Shown here: in pieces, positions 1 to 9,044 of the stretch
How the letters are laid out: each line of letters opens with the position of its first letter
Position numbering within the stretch: the first letter of the stretch is position 1
DNA from: Bordetella pseudohinzii
GTDB lineage: Bacteria; Pseudomonadota; Gammaproteobacteria; Burkholderiales; Burkholderiaceae_B
Length of the DNA: 64,000 nt
Assembly (NCBI RefSeq): GCF_000657795.2
Contig: NZ_JHEP02000006.1
Coordinates: forward strand, 124,001 to 188,000
Reading direction: 5' to 3'
Program-made: the position numbers and the translations under genes
Notes under the pieces: generated by a model
Databases searched by the model: none
What the model was told of the DNA's origin: nothing
The model's input: only the letters and a program-made list of their open reading frames with translations

Positions 1-2070
1 CATCCGACGCTGGCCCGCGCCGGGCGCGTGGCCCTGGTGGCGCAGTCGCGCTCCATCATGGCGGCCGTGATGGACTGGGCCGAGGATGTGCACATCGGCT
101 TCTCCCTGGCGGTGTCGCTGGGCGACGAGGCCGTGGTGGGCCTGTCCGAGGTGCTGGACTTTCTCGCCAGCGATCCGCGCACCGACAGCATCGTGCTCTA
201 CCTGGAAAACATCGGGCCGGCTCGCGAGTTCATGAGCGCCCTGCGCGCGGCGGCCAGCGTCAAGCCGGTCATTGTGCTCAAGGCCGGGCGCGGCGAGCCC
301 GGCGGCGCCGACGCGGTCTTCGATGCCGCCTTGCGCCGGGCGGGGGCGGTGCGCGTGCGTTACTTCGTGCAGCTCTTCTCGGCGGTCAAGGTGCTGGGTT
401 ATGCCCGGCGTCCGCGAGGCCGCCGCGTGGCGCTGCTGTCCAATGGCAGCGGGCCGCCGCAGCTCGCCCTCGATCTGATCGGCCCGGAGGCGGCCGTGCT
501 CAAGGCCGAACTGTCGCCGGCCACGCAGCGCACGCTGGCCGGCCTGCTGGAGCCCGACGCCCCGGCCGGCAATCCGGTCATCACCTATCCGCCGCTCACC
601 CCCGAGCGCCTGCAGCAATTGCTGGACTGCCTGATCGATGACACGGGCGTGGACGGGGTGCTGGTGCTGCTGGCGCCCGACGCGCTGGCCGATATGCCGG
701 CCGTGGCGCGCCAGCTGGCGCAGTTCGCGCCCAAGGCGCGCAAGCCGGTGGTCAGCTGTTTCATGGGCGATGCCGGCATGCGGCCGCTGCGGCGCATGCT
801 CGATGACGCCGGCACCCCGGCCTTTCGCACGCCCGAGTCCGCCGCCGACGCCTTCGGCGTGCTGGCCACCCACTATTACAACCAGCAGCTGCTTCTGCAG
901 ACTCAGCCGCCCGAGCCGCCTGGCCGCCTGCCCGACATGGCGGCCGCGCGCGCCGTGATCGCCGCCGCCCGCGAGGCGGGCCGGCTTGAGCTGACCCCGG
1001 CGGAGTGCCGCGCGCTGCTGGATGCGTTTCATGTGCCGCTGCGCGACGGCCCCCTGGACGTGCGTCCGGTCGAGCCCGAATCGCGGCCCATGGCCATCCG
1101 CGTGCGCACGGACGCCAAGTTCGGTCCGGTGATCCGCTTCGGCGCGGGCGGCCCCGATGCCTTGCTGTCGGTGGCCGAGCGCGGCATGGACCTGCCGCCC
1201 CTGAATAACTTCCTCGCCCGCCAGCTGATCGAGCGCAGCCGCATCTGGCGCCGGGTGCTGGCGCCGCAGGTCAGCAATGCCGCCACCGAGGCCTTGCAGC
1301 ATGCCCTGGTGCAGGTCTCCGAACTGGTTTCCGAGATGCCGGACATCCAGTCGCTGGACATCGATCCGCTCTATGCCGGCGAAAGCCGGCTGCGCGCCGG
1401 CGGGCTGCGCATGACGCTGACCGAGACCCCGGCCTGCGCCTCGCCGCAGACCTCGGGCTATCCGCATATGGCCATCCATCCCTATCCGGCGCGCCTGGTG
1501 CAGATGCGCCGCTTCGAGGATGGCACGCCCTGGGTGATCCGCCCCATCCGTCCCGAGGATGGCGAGCCCTTGCAGGAATTCATCCGCGGCTTGTCGGAGC
1601 GCTCGCGCTATATGCGCTTCGTGTCCATGATGCGCGAGCTGACGCCGCGCATGGTGGCCCGCTACACCCAGGTGGACTATCACCGCGAGCTGGCGCTGGT
1701 GGCGGCCACCCAGCTTCCCAATCCCGCCAACCGGGGGCATCCGCGCGAGGTCATCATCGGTTTCGCGCACTATCTGCGCAATCCGGATGGGCGCGGCGCG
1801 GAGTACGCCCTGGTGATCGGCGATGACTGGCAGCGCCGGCGCCTGGGCGGCCAGCTCATGAGCGCGCTTATCGCCGAGGCGCGCGAACAGGGGCTGGAGT
1901 ACATCGATGGCCTGGTGCTCTCGACCAACCGGCCCATGCTCACGCTCATGACGCGGCTGGGCTTCACCAACGATCCCGACCCGGAGGATCCGACCATGCG
2001 CCGGGTCTGGCTGTCCCTGCGGCCGGATCCGGAGGCCGCCATCAAGGCCGGCGAGGACGGGCCAGACTAG
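1..2070 (+). CDS. Pat-like acyl-CoA synthetase (ADP-forming type)/GNAT protein, 5' partial
   Basis: The frame is open from the first base, so the N-terminus (normally a CoA-binding Rossmann domain) lies outside the window. The visible part begins with succinyl-CoA-ligase-like domains that include an SIMAAVMDWA stretch. A short, degenerate ATP-grasp-like remnant follows, then a C-terminal GNAT acetyltransferase domain over roughly the last 170 residues. The acetyl-CoA loop QRRRLGGQLM and a late RLGFTND motif are visible. Proteins of this architecture (Pat/YfiQ) acetylate lysines on acyl-CoA synthetases and other metabolic enzymes. The ATP-grasp part looks too short to be catalytic, which supports regulation by acetylation rather than acetate activation. 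The gene converges on livF and shares its stop bases. Confidence 0.8.
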   Translation, partial: HPTLARAGRVALVAQSRSIMAAVMDWAEDVHIGFSLAVSLGDEAVVGLSEVLDFLASDPRTDSIVLYLENIGPAREFMSALRAAASVKPVIVLKAGRGEPGGADAVFDAALRRAGAVRVRYFVQLFSAVKVLGYARRPRGRRVALLSNGSGPPQLALDLIGPEAAVLKAELSPATQRTLAGLLEPDAPAGNPVITYPPLTPERLQQLLDCLIDDTGVDGVLVLLAPDALADMPAVARQLAQFAPKARKPVVSCFMGDAGMRPLRRMLDDAGTPAFRTPESAADAFGVLATHYYNQQLLLQTQPPEPPGRLPDMAAARAVIAAAREAGRLELTPAECRALLDAFHVPLRDGPLDVRPVEPESRPMAIRVRTDAKFGPVIRFGAGGPDALLSVAERGMDLPPLNNFLARQLIERSRIWRRVLAPQVSNAATEALQHALVQVSELVSEMPDIQSLDIDPLYAGESRLRAGGLRMTLTETPACASPQTSGYPHMAIHPYPARLVQMRRFEDGTPWVIRPIRPEDGEPLQEFIRGLSERSRYMRFVSMMRELTPRMVARYTQVDYHRELALVAATQLPNPANRGHPREVIIGFAHYLRNPDGRGAEYALVIGDDWQRRRLGGQLMSALIAEAREQGLEYIDGLVLSTNRPMLTLMTRLGFTNDPDPEDPTMRRVWLSLRPDPEAAIKAGEDGPD

Positions 2071-2771
2071 ACGCCGAGATAGCGGGTGAGCAGATGGGGC
2101 TGGCGGGCGAATCCGGCGCTGTCCCCGCCTTCGACCAGCCGGCCTTTTTCCATCACCACGCAGCGGTCGGTGTGGGCCAGCACGGCGCGGAAATTGCGGT
2201 CGACCACCAGGGTGGACATGCCCGAGGCGCGGATCAGGGCGATGATGCTCCAGATCTCGGCCACGATGAGCGGCGCCAGGCCTTCGGTGGCTTCGTCGAG
2301 GATGAGCAGGTCGGGATTGGTCATCAAGGCGCGCCCGATGGCCAGCATCTGCTGTTCGCCGCCGGAGAGCTGGTGGCCGCCATGGTCCAGCCGCTCCGCA
2401 AGCCGCGGAAAGGTGCGCAGCACGCGCGCGTAATCCCAGGACCGGTGCTTGCCGGGCCGGGCCGCCACCAGCAGGTTTTCGCGCACGCTCAGGTTGGGGA
2501 AGATGCCCCGGCCTTCCGGCACATAGGCCAGGCCCATGCGCGCCACCGCATGGGGCGCGGCGGCGGGACGGCCCTGCACGGCGACCGATCCGCGCGTGGG
2601 CCGCAGCAGCCCGGCCAGGGTGCGGATCAGCGTGGTCTTGCCCATGCCATTGCGTCCCAGCAGGCCGACGGACTCTCCGGCCTGGATCGCCAGGTCCACG
2701 CCGCGCAGCACATGGCTGGCGCCATAGTGCACATGCAGGTCCTGGGCCTGCACCAGCGTATTGGCGCTCAT
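2067..2771 (-). CDS. livF: ABC transporter ATP-binding protein, LivF type
   Basis: This 234-residue protein is one of two cytoplasmic ATPases of a branched-chain-type (HAAT) importer. The Walker A motif is at about residues 39-46 (GRNGMGKT). The signature LSGGEQQ and the Walker B LLILDEA follow. The usual LivF VEQN switch motif reads VVDRN here. The start is the ATG that overlaps the livG stop as ATGA, which is better supported than a frame extending far upstream in antisense sequence. As last gene of the benzoate operon it probably powers uptake of an aromatic acid rather than leucine; that substrate is inferred from the neighbours only. Confidence 0.93.
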   Translation of the reverse strand: MSANTLVQAQDLHVHYGASHVLRGVDLAIQAGESVGLLGRNGMGKTTLIRTLAGLLRPTRGSVAVQGRPAAAPHAVARMGLAYVPEGRGIFPNLSVRENLLVAARPGKHRSWDYARVLRTFPRLAERLDHGGHQLSGGEQQMLAIGRALMTNPDLLILDEATEGLAPLIVAEIWSIIALIRASGMSTLVVDRNFRAVLAHTDRCVVMEKGRLVEGGDSAGFARQPHLLTRYLGV

Positions 2772-3517
2772 GCCTGTTCTCCCAGATAGGCGGTCTGCAC
2801 CTGCGGGTCGGCGCGCACCGCGGCCGGGTCGCCGCTGGCGAGCACCGTGCCGTTGACCATGACGGTCACCCGGTCGGCCACGCGGAAGACGGCGTCCATA
2901 TCGTGCTCGACCAGCAGGATGGCGTGATCGGCCTTCAGGGTCTGCAGCAGTTCGAGAATGCGCCCGGTTTCTTCCGGACCCATGCCGGCCAGGGGTTCGT
3001 CCAGCAGCAGCACGGAGGGCGTGCCGGCCAGGCACATGGCGATCTCCAGCTGCCGCTTATGCCCATGGGGCAGGAGACCGGCCGGGCGATCGGCCGCCTG
3101 GCGCAGGCCCGTGCGCGACAGCGCCGCGTCGGCCTGGCCCGCGCTGTGCGGGCAGTCGGCGGCCCGGGCCGTCCAGCGCCAGAAGCGCTGGCGGCGCGAT
3201 TGCGCCGCCAGGCGGCAGTTCTCGAAGACGCTCAGGGACGGGAAGATGGTGGAGCGTTGGTAGGTCCGGCCCAGGCCGGCCTGGGCGCGCCGGGGCTGGG
3301 ACCAGGCGCTCACGTCCTTGCCGTCCAGCGTCACGCTGCCCGAGCTGGCCGCCAGCTCGCCGGACAGGATGTTGATGAGGGTGGATTTGCCGGCGCCATT
3401 GGTGCCGATGACGGCATGCACGGCGCCGCGCGGCAGCTCCAGCGATACGCCGTTGACGGCGACCAGGCCGCCGAAGCGGCGCGTGATGTCGCGCGCGCGC
3501 AGCAGGATGTCAGGCAT
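2768..3517 (-). CDS. livG: ABC transporter ATP-binding protein, LivG type
   Basis: This 249-residue ATPase is the partner of LivF. Walker A is at about residues 38-45 (GTNGAGKS). The Walker B is LLLDEPLAGM, and the signature region GHKRQLEIA is the relaxed form usual in LivG. The ATG at 3517 lies 8 bases inside the end of livM, and the stop overlaps the livF start as ATGA, so the transporter genes are translationally coupled. It should sit on the cytoplasmic face of the LivHM permease. Specificity is set by the receptor encoded upstream, not by this subunit. Confidence 0.93.
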   Translation of the reverse strand: MPDILLRARDITRRFGGLVAVNGVSLELPRGAVHAVIGTNGAGKSTLINILSGELAASSGSVTLDGKDVSAWSQPRRAQAGLGRTYQRSTIFPSLSVFENCRLAAQSRRQRFWRWTARAADCPHSAGQADAALSRTGLRQAADRPAGLLPHGHKRQLEIAMCLAGTPSVLLLDEPLAGMGPEETGRILELLQTLKADHAILLVEHDMDAVFRVADRVTVMVNGTVLASGDPAAVRADPQVQTAYLGEQA

Positions 3518-4544
3518 GGGAGTCTCCCGAGACGGGCAGCGTGTCGCCGGCGGCCTGGTCCGCCGCCGGCTTGCGGCGGAACTGGCCGGCCAGGCCGATG
3601 AGGCCTTGGGGCAGCCAGGCCACCAGGGCGATGATGGACAGCCCCAGGGGCAGGTGCCAGTGATCGGCGAACCCGCCAAAGATCTCCTGGGATTGAAAGA
3701 CCTCCTGCAGGAGCAGCAAGGCGGCCGCGCCCAGCACCGCGCCGCCCTGGCGGGTCTGGCCGCCCAGGATGACCATGAGCAGCACCAGCGCCGATTGCTC
3801 CCAGGCCAGCAGCTCCGGCGTGACAAAGCCGTCTTTCAGGGCATAGAGAAAGCCCGCCAGGCCGGCCAGCACGGCGGCGATGACATAGGCGGCCAGCTTG
3901 TAGGGATAGCTGGCATAGCCGGCGGCGCGCATGCGCTGTTCATTGATGCCGATGCCGGTCAGGGCCGCGCCGAACGGCGAGCGCCGCAACAGCGCCAGGA
4001 AGATCCACGCCGCCGCCAGGCAGCCCAGCACAAAGAAGTAAAAGCTGCGGGCCTCGCTCAGATCGAAGGGCAGCCAGCCGCCGATGGCCGGTTCGGGCCG
4101 GAAGTAAAGATAGATGCCGTCGCTGCCGCCGCCCAGCTTGGTGTCGTGCATGACGTAATACGCCATTTGCGAGAAGGCCAGCGTCACCATGATGAAGTAG
4201 ATGCCCTTGGTGCGCAGCGCCAGGGCGCCGGTGACCAGGGCATAGAGGCCGGCGGCGGCCAGCGCGGCCGGCAGCAGCCACCACAGCGAGGCCGCCGAGC
4301 CGGCCGGCGAGAGCAGGGCGGCGGCATAGGCGCCCAGGCCGAAGAAGGCGGCCTGCCCGAGACTGACCAGCCCGGCGCTGCCCACCAGCAATTGCAGGCC
4401 GAGCGCGAAGATGCTGTAGATCATGATCTTCAGCGCCAGGCCGGTGTAGTAGTCGCCGCCGATGAAGGCGAAGGCGGCCAGGGCCAGCAGGCAGAGCAGG
4501 GGCAGAGCCTGGCGCGCGACGCGCAGCGATGATGAATGCGACAT
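3510..4544 (-). CDS. livM: ABC transporter permease, LivM type
   Basis: This 344-residue inner-membrane permease has many hydrophobic segments and the LivM-like GLQLLVGSAGLVSLGQAAFFGLGAY pattern near residues 45-70 (quoted in parts: GLVSLGQ, FFGLGAY). A short polar C-terminal tail ends in sequence overlapping livG. It forms the translocation channel with LivH. The gene lies 10 bases after livH in the minus-strand operon that continues from bclA and the hydrolase, so it is probably co-induced with benzoyl-CoA metabolism. Confidence 0.92.
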   Translation of the reverse strand: MSHSSSLRVARQALPLLCLLALAAFAFIGGDYYTGLALKIMIYSIFALGLQLLVGSAGLVSLGQAAFFGLGAYAAALLSPAGSAASLWWLLPAALAAAGLYALVTGALALRTKGIYFIMVTLAFSQMAYYVMHDTKLGGGSDGIYLYFRPEPAIGGWLPFDLSEARSFYFFVLGCLAAAWIFLALLRRSPFGAALTGIGINEQRMRAAGYASYPYKLAAYVIAAVLAGLAGFLYALKDGFVTPELLAWEQSALVLLMVILGGQTRQGGAVLGAAALLLLQEVFQSQEIFGGFADHWHLPLGLSIIALVAWLPQGLIGLAGQFRRKPAADQAAGDTLPVSGDSHA

Positions 4545-4554
4545 GCGGCCCTCC

Positions 4555-5436
4555 TCAGCCCTGCCGGAACAGGCCTTCCGGCCGGAACAGCAAAATCGTG
4601 GCCATCAGCAGATAGACCAGCACACCGGCCGCGGCCGGAAACCATACCTGTCCGAAGGTCTCGACGGCGGCCACCAGCATGGCGGCCAGGAAGGTGCCTC
4701 GGATGGAGCCGATGCCGCCGATCACCACCACGACGAAGCAGACGATGAGCACGCCGTGGCCCATGCCCGGGTAGACCGACGACACGGGCGCGGCCAGCGC
4801 GCCGGCCAGCGCGGCCATGGCCACGCCGGCGGCGAACACCCAGCGGTAGAGCCGGTTGATATTGACGCCCAGGCTGCCGATCATCTCGCGGTTGCTCGCG
4901 CCGGCGCGCACCATCATGCCGACCCGGGTGCGGGCGATGACCCAATAGAGCAGGGCGGCGGCGGCCAGGGCCATCGCCGCCACGAAGAGGCGATAGACGG
5001 GATAGGTCATGACATCGCCCAGCGGCACCGTGCCGGCCAGCCAGGACGGCATGGGCACGCCATGCACGTCATTGCCGACCAGCAGGCTGCGCGCTTCCTC
5101 GAACACCAGGATGAGCCCATAGGTCATGAGCACCTGCTGCAGGTGGTCGCGCGTGTACAGAAAACTGAAAAACACGGCTTCCAGCACATAGCCCAGCAGC
5201 AAGGCGGCGGCCACGCAGAGCGCCAGCGTGAGGAAAAAGCCGCCGCCCAGATAGGCCTGCGCCACGGGTCCGAGCGCGAACGCCATGTACGCCCCTATCA
5301 TGTAGAAGCTGCCATGCGCCAGGTTGATGATGCCCATGATCCCGAAGATCAGCGTCAGGCCGCTGGCCACCAGGAACAGCAGCAGCCCGTATTGCAGCGC
5401 ATTCAGGGCGTGGATGAGGAAGATGCCCGGATCCAT
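4555..5436 (-). CDS. livH: ABC transporter permease, LivH type
   Basis: This 293-residue polytopic permease has the LivH hallmarks GLTLIFGIMGIINLAHG near residues 26-42 and GGIGSIRGTFLAAM toward the C-terminus. It is the second membrane subunit of the importer and precedes livM with a 10-base gap. The stop of the receptor gene lies only 6 bases upstream of its ATG, which indicates a single transcript. No truncation or frameshift is visible. Confidence 0.93.
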   Translation of the reverse strand: MDPGIFLIHALNALQYGLLLFLVASGLTLIFGIMGIINLAHGSFYMIGAYMAFALGPVAQAYLGGGFFLTLALCVAAALLLGYVLEAVFFSFLYTRDHLQQVLMTYGLILVFEEARSLLVGNDVHGVPMPSWLAGTVPLGDVMTYPVYRLFVAAMALAAAALLYWVIARTRVGMMVRAGASNREMIGSLGVNINRLYRWVFAAGVAMAALAGALAAPVSSVYPGMGHGVLIVCFVVVVIGGIGSIRGTFLAAMLVAAVETFGQVWFPAAAGVLVYLLMATILLFRPEGLFRQG

Positions 5437-5442
5437 GGCGCG

Positions 5443-6612
5443 TCAGAGCTTGCAGCCGCGGGCCGGGTCGGCCAACTGCTTGACGGCGACCTCGACCACT
5501 TTGTTTTCCAGCCCCTCCACCTTGCGCAGATAGATGTCCTGCACCGGGTTGCCGGCGGCCGACAGCGTGAAGGGCCCGCGCGGCGAGTCGATGGTGGCCG
5601 CCCGCATCGCGCGGCGCATCTCGGCCTTCTTGCCGATGTCGCCCTGCACCGCCGCCAGGCCCGCCTGCAGCAACTGGGCGGCGTCATAGCCCTGCACCGC
5701 ATAGACGTCGGGCGCCAGCTTGTAGGCCTTGTTGTAGTCGGCGCGGAAGGCGTTGTCGCGCGGCGTGTTCAGGCCATCGGCATAGTGCAGCGTGGTCAGC
5801 AGGCCTTGGGCCGAGGCGCCCTGGGCCTGCAGCGTGCCGTCGGTCAGGAATCCCGAGCCATACAGCGGGATGTTCTTGCCCAGGCCCGCGGCCGCATAGT
5901 CCTGCACGAATTTCACCGCGCCGCCGCCGGCAAAGAAGGTGAACACCATATCGGGCTTGCTGGCCGCGATCTCGGTCAGCACCGATTGGAACTCCACATT
6001 GGGAAAGGGCACGGTCAGGTCCTTGACCACCTTGCCGCCGGACTTTTCGAAACCTTCGCGGAAACCCGCCACGGCCTCGTCGCCGGCGGCGTATTTCCAG
6101 GTCACGGTGATGGCGGTCTTATGGCCCTTGGCCGCGGCCACCGGGCCCATGGCGTAGGCCGGCTGCCAATTGGTGAACGAGGTGCGGAAGATGCCCGGGC
6201 CGCACATGGGGCCCGTGATGGCGTCGGCGCCGGCATTGGCCACGATCAGCGTGGTGTCGCTGTCCTTGGCGGCCTTGGCCAGGGCCATGGCCACGCCGGA
6301 GTGCACCGTGCCGATGACCACATCGACCTTGTCGCGCTTGATGAGGCGGTTGGCGTTCTCGGGTCCCTTGGCCGGGTTGGATTCGTCGTCGACCTTGACG
6401 TATTCGACCTCGCGTCCGGCCAGCTTGCCGCCCTGTTGCTGCACATAGAGCTTGAAGCCGTTTTCGATGGCCGTGCCCAGGGCGGCATACGTGCCGCTGT
6501 AGGGCAGCATGAAGCCGACCTTGACGGGGTCGGCGGCCTGCGCCTGGTGGGCGGCCAGGACGAGGAAGGCGGCGCCGGCCAGCCTGGCGGCGCGTTGGGT
6601 GGTGGATGGCAT
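5443..6612 (-). CDS. Periplasmic ligand-binding protein of the Liv-type importer
   Basis: This 389-residue protein has a Sec signal peptide (hydrophobic core AGAAFLVLAAHQAQA, cleavage probably near residue 26) and then a type I periplasmic-binding fold starting VKVGFMLPYSGTYAALG. It belongs to the Leu/Ile/Val receptor family. Its place between the benzoate-activation genes and livHMGF suggests it binds benzoate or a related aromatic acid. This is inference: related receptors in other bacteria bind amino acids, amides or aromatics, and the pocket residues cannot be read from sequence alone. Confidence 0.88.
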   Translation of the reverse strand: MPSTTQRAARLAGAAFLVLAAHQAQAADPVKVGFMLPYSGTYAALGTAIENGFKLYVQQQGGKLAGREVEYVKVDDESNPAKGPENANRLIKRDKVDVVIGTVHSGVAMALAKAAKDSDTTLIVANAGADAITGPMCGPGIFRTSFTNWQPAYAMGPVAAAKGHKTAITVTWKYAAGDEAVAGFREGFEKSGGKVVKDLTVPFPNVEFQSVLTEIAASKPDMVFTFFAGGGAVKFVQDYAAAGLGKNIPLYGSGFLTDGTLQAQGASAQGLLTTLHYADGLNTPRDNAFRADYNKAYKLAPDVYAVQGYDAAQLLQAGLAAVQGDIGKKAEMRRAMRAATIDSPRGPFTLSAAGNPVQDIYLRKVEGLENKVVEVAVKQLADPARGCKL

Positions 6613-6631
6613 CGCGGGTCTCCTGTGCTTG

Positions 6632-7441
6632 TTATGGGCGGCCGGCCAGGCCGCCGACGAAGTCGGCGACAGCCTGGATGACGGCCTGGGGTTGGTCCCT
6701 GTGGGGGGAATGCCGGCACTCGGGCAGCGTCAGCAGGCGCGTCTGCGGCGCGTGACGCTGTATGCCTTCTATCTGGGCCAGGGTGCCGTATTCATCGTCG
6801 AGGCCCTGCATGGCCAGCGTCGGGCAGCGCAGGCCGGACAGCTGGTCCTCGATATTCCATTGCGCGAAGGCCGGGTCCAGCCAGACCTGGTTCCAGCCCC
6901 AGAAGGCCGAGTCCGGATCGGCGTGATAGCGCGCCAGCCTTTGCCGCAGATCGGTTTGCAGATAGGCCGCGCGCGCGGCCTCGATGTTCGCCAGGGTGAT
7001 GTCCTCGACGAAGATATGGGGCGCGGCCACCACGATGCCGGCCACCTTCTCCGGATACAGGGCGGCATACAGCAGGGCGATGGAGCCGCCGTCGCTGTGG
7101 CCGAAGAGCAGCGGCTTTTCCGCCTCCAGGCCCAGCGCGTCCAACAGGGCCGGCAGGACGTCCCTGGCTTCGCGCTGCATGAAGTCCACCGGCCAGCGCT
7201 CCCCGGTCGGCCGCGGTGTCGACTGGCCATAGCCGCGCCGCGAATAGACCAGGCCGCGGCAGCCGGCGCCCGCGCACAGGCGCGTCGGAAAGTCGCGCCA
7301 CATGGCGACCGAGCCCAGCCCCTCGTGCAGAAAGACCAGCAGGGGGCGGTCGCGGCGCTGCGGTTCGATCCAGGTGTATTCCAGATCAAAGCGCAGCCCG
7401 TGGGCCGAGATGCCCGCGCGCTCGACCAGGGCCGTGTTCAC
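6632..7441 (-). CDS. Alpha/beta hydrolase of the benzoate operon
   Basis: This 269-residue alpha/beta hydrolase has the nucleophile elbow GHSDGG with Ser116, an oxyanion-region LHEGLGS near residues 39-44 and a late ECRHSPHRDQP segment carrying the likely catalytic His. The start is a GTG overlapping the bclA stop as GTGA, so translation is coupled. Box clusters of other betaproteobacteria also carry a hydrolase of this kind, often called a lactone hydrolase. It might clear a lactone or thioester side product of ring opening. The true substrate is not known from the sequence. Confidence 0.85.
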   Translation of the reverse strand: MNTALVERAGISAHGLRFDLEYTWIEPQRRDRPLLVFLHEGLGSVAMWRDFPTRLCAGAGCRGLVYSRRGYGQSTPRPTGERWPVDFMQREARDVLPALLDALGLEAEKPLLFGHSDGGSIALLYAALYPEKVAGIVVAAPHIFVEDITLANIEAARAAYLQTDLRQRLARYHADPDSAFWGWNQVWLDPAFAQWNIEDQLSGLRCPTLAMQGLDDEYGTLAQIEGIQRHAPQTRLLTLPECRHSPHRDQPQAVIQAVADFVGGLAGRP

Positions 7442-8994
7442 AGGCCGGCCTCTTCCAGCTGGCGCAGGCGGAAGCGCTGGATCTTGCCCGTGGCGGTCTT
7501 GGGCAGCTCTTCGGTGAAATTGATCTGGCGCGGATACTTGAAGGGCGCCAGATGGGCTTTGACATAGTCCTGCAGGGCCGCGCCCGTGCTGGCGTCGGGC
7601 GCATAGCCCGGCCGCAGCACGACATAGGCCTTGGTCTTGACCAGCCCGTCATGGTCGGGCGCGCCGATGACGGCGGCCTCCAGCACGGCCTCGTGCTGCA
7701 CCAGCACGTTCTCGACCTCCACCGGCGAGACATATTGCCCGCTGACCTTTATCATGTCGTCGCTGCGTCCGGCGTAGACGTAATAGCCGTCCTCGTCGCA
7801 CAGATATTTGTCACCGCTCTTGAGCCAATCGCCCAGGAAGCACTGGCGCGTCTTGTCGCGGTTGTTCCAGTACATGAGCGCGGCGCTCGGCCCCTTGATA
7901 TAGAGGTCGCCGATGGCGCCGGGGGCCACGGGCAGTCCGGCCTCGTCGCGCAGCTGCACTTCGTAGCCGGGCACGGGCTTGCCCGTGGTGCCGTAGCGGA
8001 ACTGGCCCGGCTGATTGGACAGGAAGATATGCAGCATCTCGGTCGAGCCGATGCCGTCGAGGATTTGACAGCCGAAATGACGGGTAAAGCGCTCTCCGAT
8101 ATCGCGCGGCAGGGCTTCGCCGGCCGAGGTGCAGATGCGCATGGACACGGTGTCGCGCGCCGGCAGCTCGGGCGAGGCCATCATGCTGGCGTACAGCGTC
8201 GGCACGCCATAGAAGACCGAAGGGCGATGCGTGGTCAGGCGCTTGAAGACCGCCTGCGGAGTGGGGCGTTCGGCCATCAGGATGGTGGTCGCGCCCACCG
8301 ACAGCGGGAAGGTCAGGCCATTGCCCAGGCCGTAGGCGAAGAAAAGCTTGGCGGCCGAAAACGCCACATCGTCTTCGCGTATGCCCAGCACCGGCTTGGC
8401 GTAGAGCTCGGCCGTATGCCAGAGGTTGCCGTGGGTGTGGACCACGCCCTTGGGCTTGCCGGTGGAGCCCGAGGAGTAGAGCCAGAAGGCGATCTCGTCG
8501 GCCAGCGTGCGGGCCGCCGGCGCGATGGGCGCCTGGGCGATCAGGGTCTCGAAAGCATGCTGGCCCGCCGCCGCCTGCGCCGGCTGCGAGACGATGACGT
8601 GCTCGATATCGTGCTGGCCGCTGTCCAGCGCGGGCCGCAGCTGCGGCAGCAGGCTGGCGGAGACGACCAGCGCCCGCGCCCGGCAGTGGGCGGCGATATA
8701 GGCGTAGTCGTCCGGCGTCAGCAGGGTGTTGACGGCCACCGGCACGATGCCGGCGTGCAGGGCGCCCAGAAAGGCCACCGGCCAGTCCACCGTGTCGTGC
8801 ATCACCATGAGGATGCGTTCTTCGCGGCGCAGCCCCAGCTGGCGCAGGGCGCCGCCAAAGCGGGCCACGCGCTCGGCCAGCTCGCCGTAGCTGAGCTGGC
8901 GTTCATCGTCGATATACGCGGTCTTGGCGGCGCGCGGCGCATTCAGCGCGGCCAGGTGGCTGGCGAAATTCAGCTCATTGGGGCAGTCGTGCAT
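7438..8994 (-). CDS. bclA: Benzoate-CoA ligase
   Basis: This 518-residue member of the ANL adenylating superfamily carries the AMP-binding motif YSSGSTGKPKG at about residues 173-183 and the C-terminal catalytic lysine in TATGKIQ (about Lys504). It converts benzoate, ATP and CoA to benzoyl-CoA, AMP and PPi, the entry step of the box route. Overall length and the NELNFA/VNTLLTPDDY segments fit benzoate-CoA ligases better than acetyl-CoA synthetases. It sits between boxD and the hydrolase in the same operon. Activity on 2-aminobenzoate or fluorobenzoates is possible for the family. Confidence 0.93.
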   Translation of the reverse strand: MHDCPNELNFASHLAALNAPRAAKTAYIDDERQLSYGELAERVARFGGALRQLGLRREERILMVMHDTVDWPVAFLGALHAGIVPVAVNTLLTPDDYAYIAAHCRARALVVSASLLPQLRPALDSGQHDIEHVIVSQPAQAAAGQHAFETLIAQAPIAPAARTLADEIAFWLYSSGSTGKPKGVVHTHGNLWHTAELYAKPVLGIREDDVAFSAAKLFFAYGLGNGLTFPLSVGATTILMAERPTPQAVFKRLTTHRPSVFYGVPTLYASMMASPELPARDTVSMRICTSAGEALPRDIGERFTRHFGCQILDGIGSTEMLHIFLSNQPGQFRYGTTGKPVPGYEVQLRDEAGLPVAPGAIGDLYIKGPSAALMYWNNRDKTRQCFLGDWLKSGDKYLCDEDGYYVYAGRSDDMIKVSGQYVSPVEVENVLVQHEAVLEAAVIGAPDHDGLVKTKAYVVLRPGYAPDASTGAALQDYVKAHLAPFKYPRQINFTEELPKTATGKIQRFRLRQLEEAGL

Positions 8995-9044
8995 ATTTGT
9001 CTCCTCGAGGGGCGAGCCCGCGGCCTGATGGCTCTGATGGGCGG

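Noticed and set aside
4462-6681. Long plus-strand open frame opposite the liv genes
   Set aside because: The sequence is His/Gln/Gly-rich low-complexity, typical of the antisense of GC-rich genes. The minus-strand genes are clear family members.
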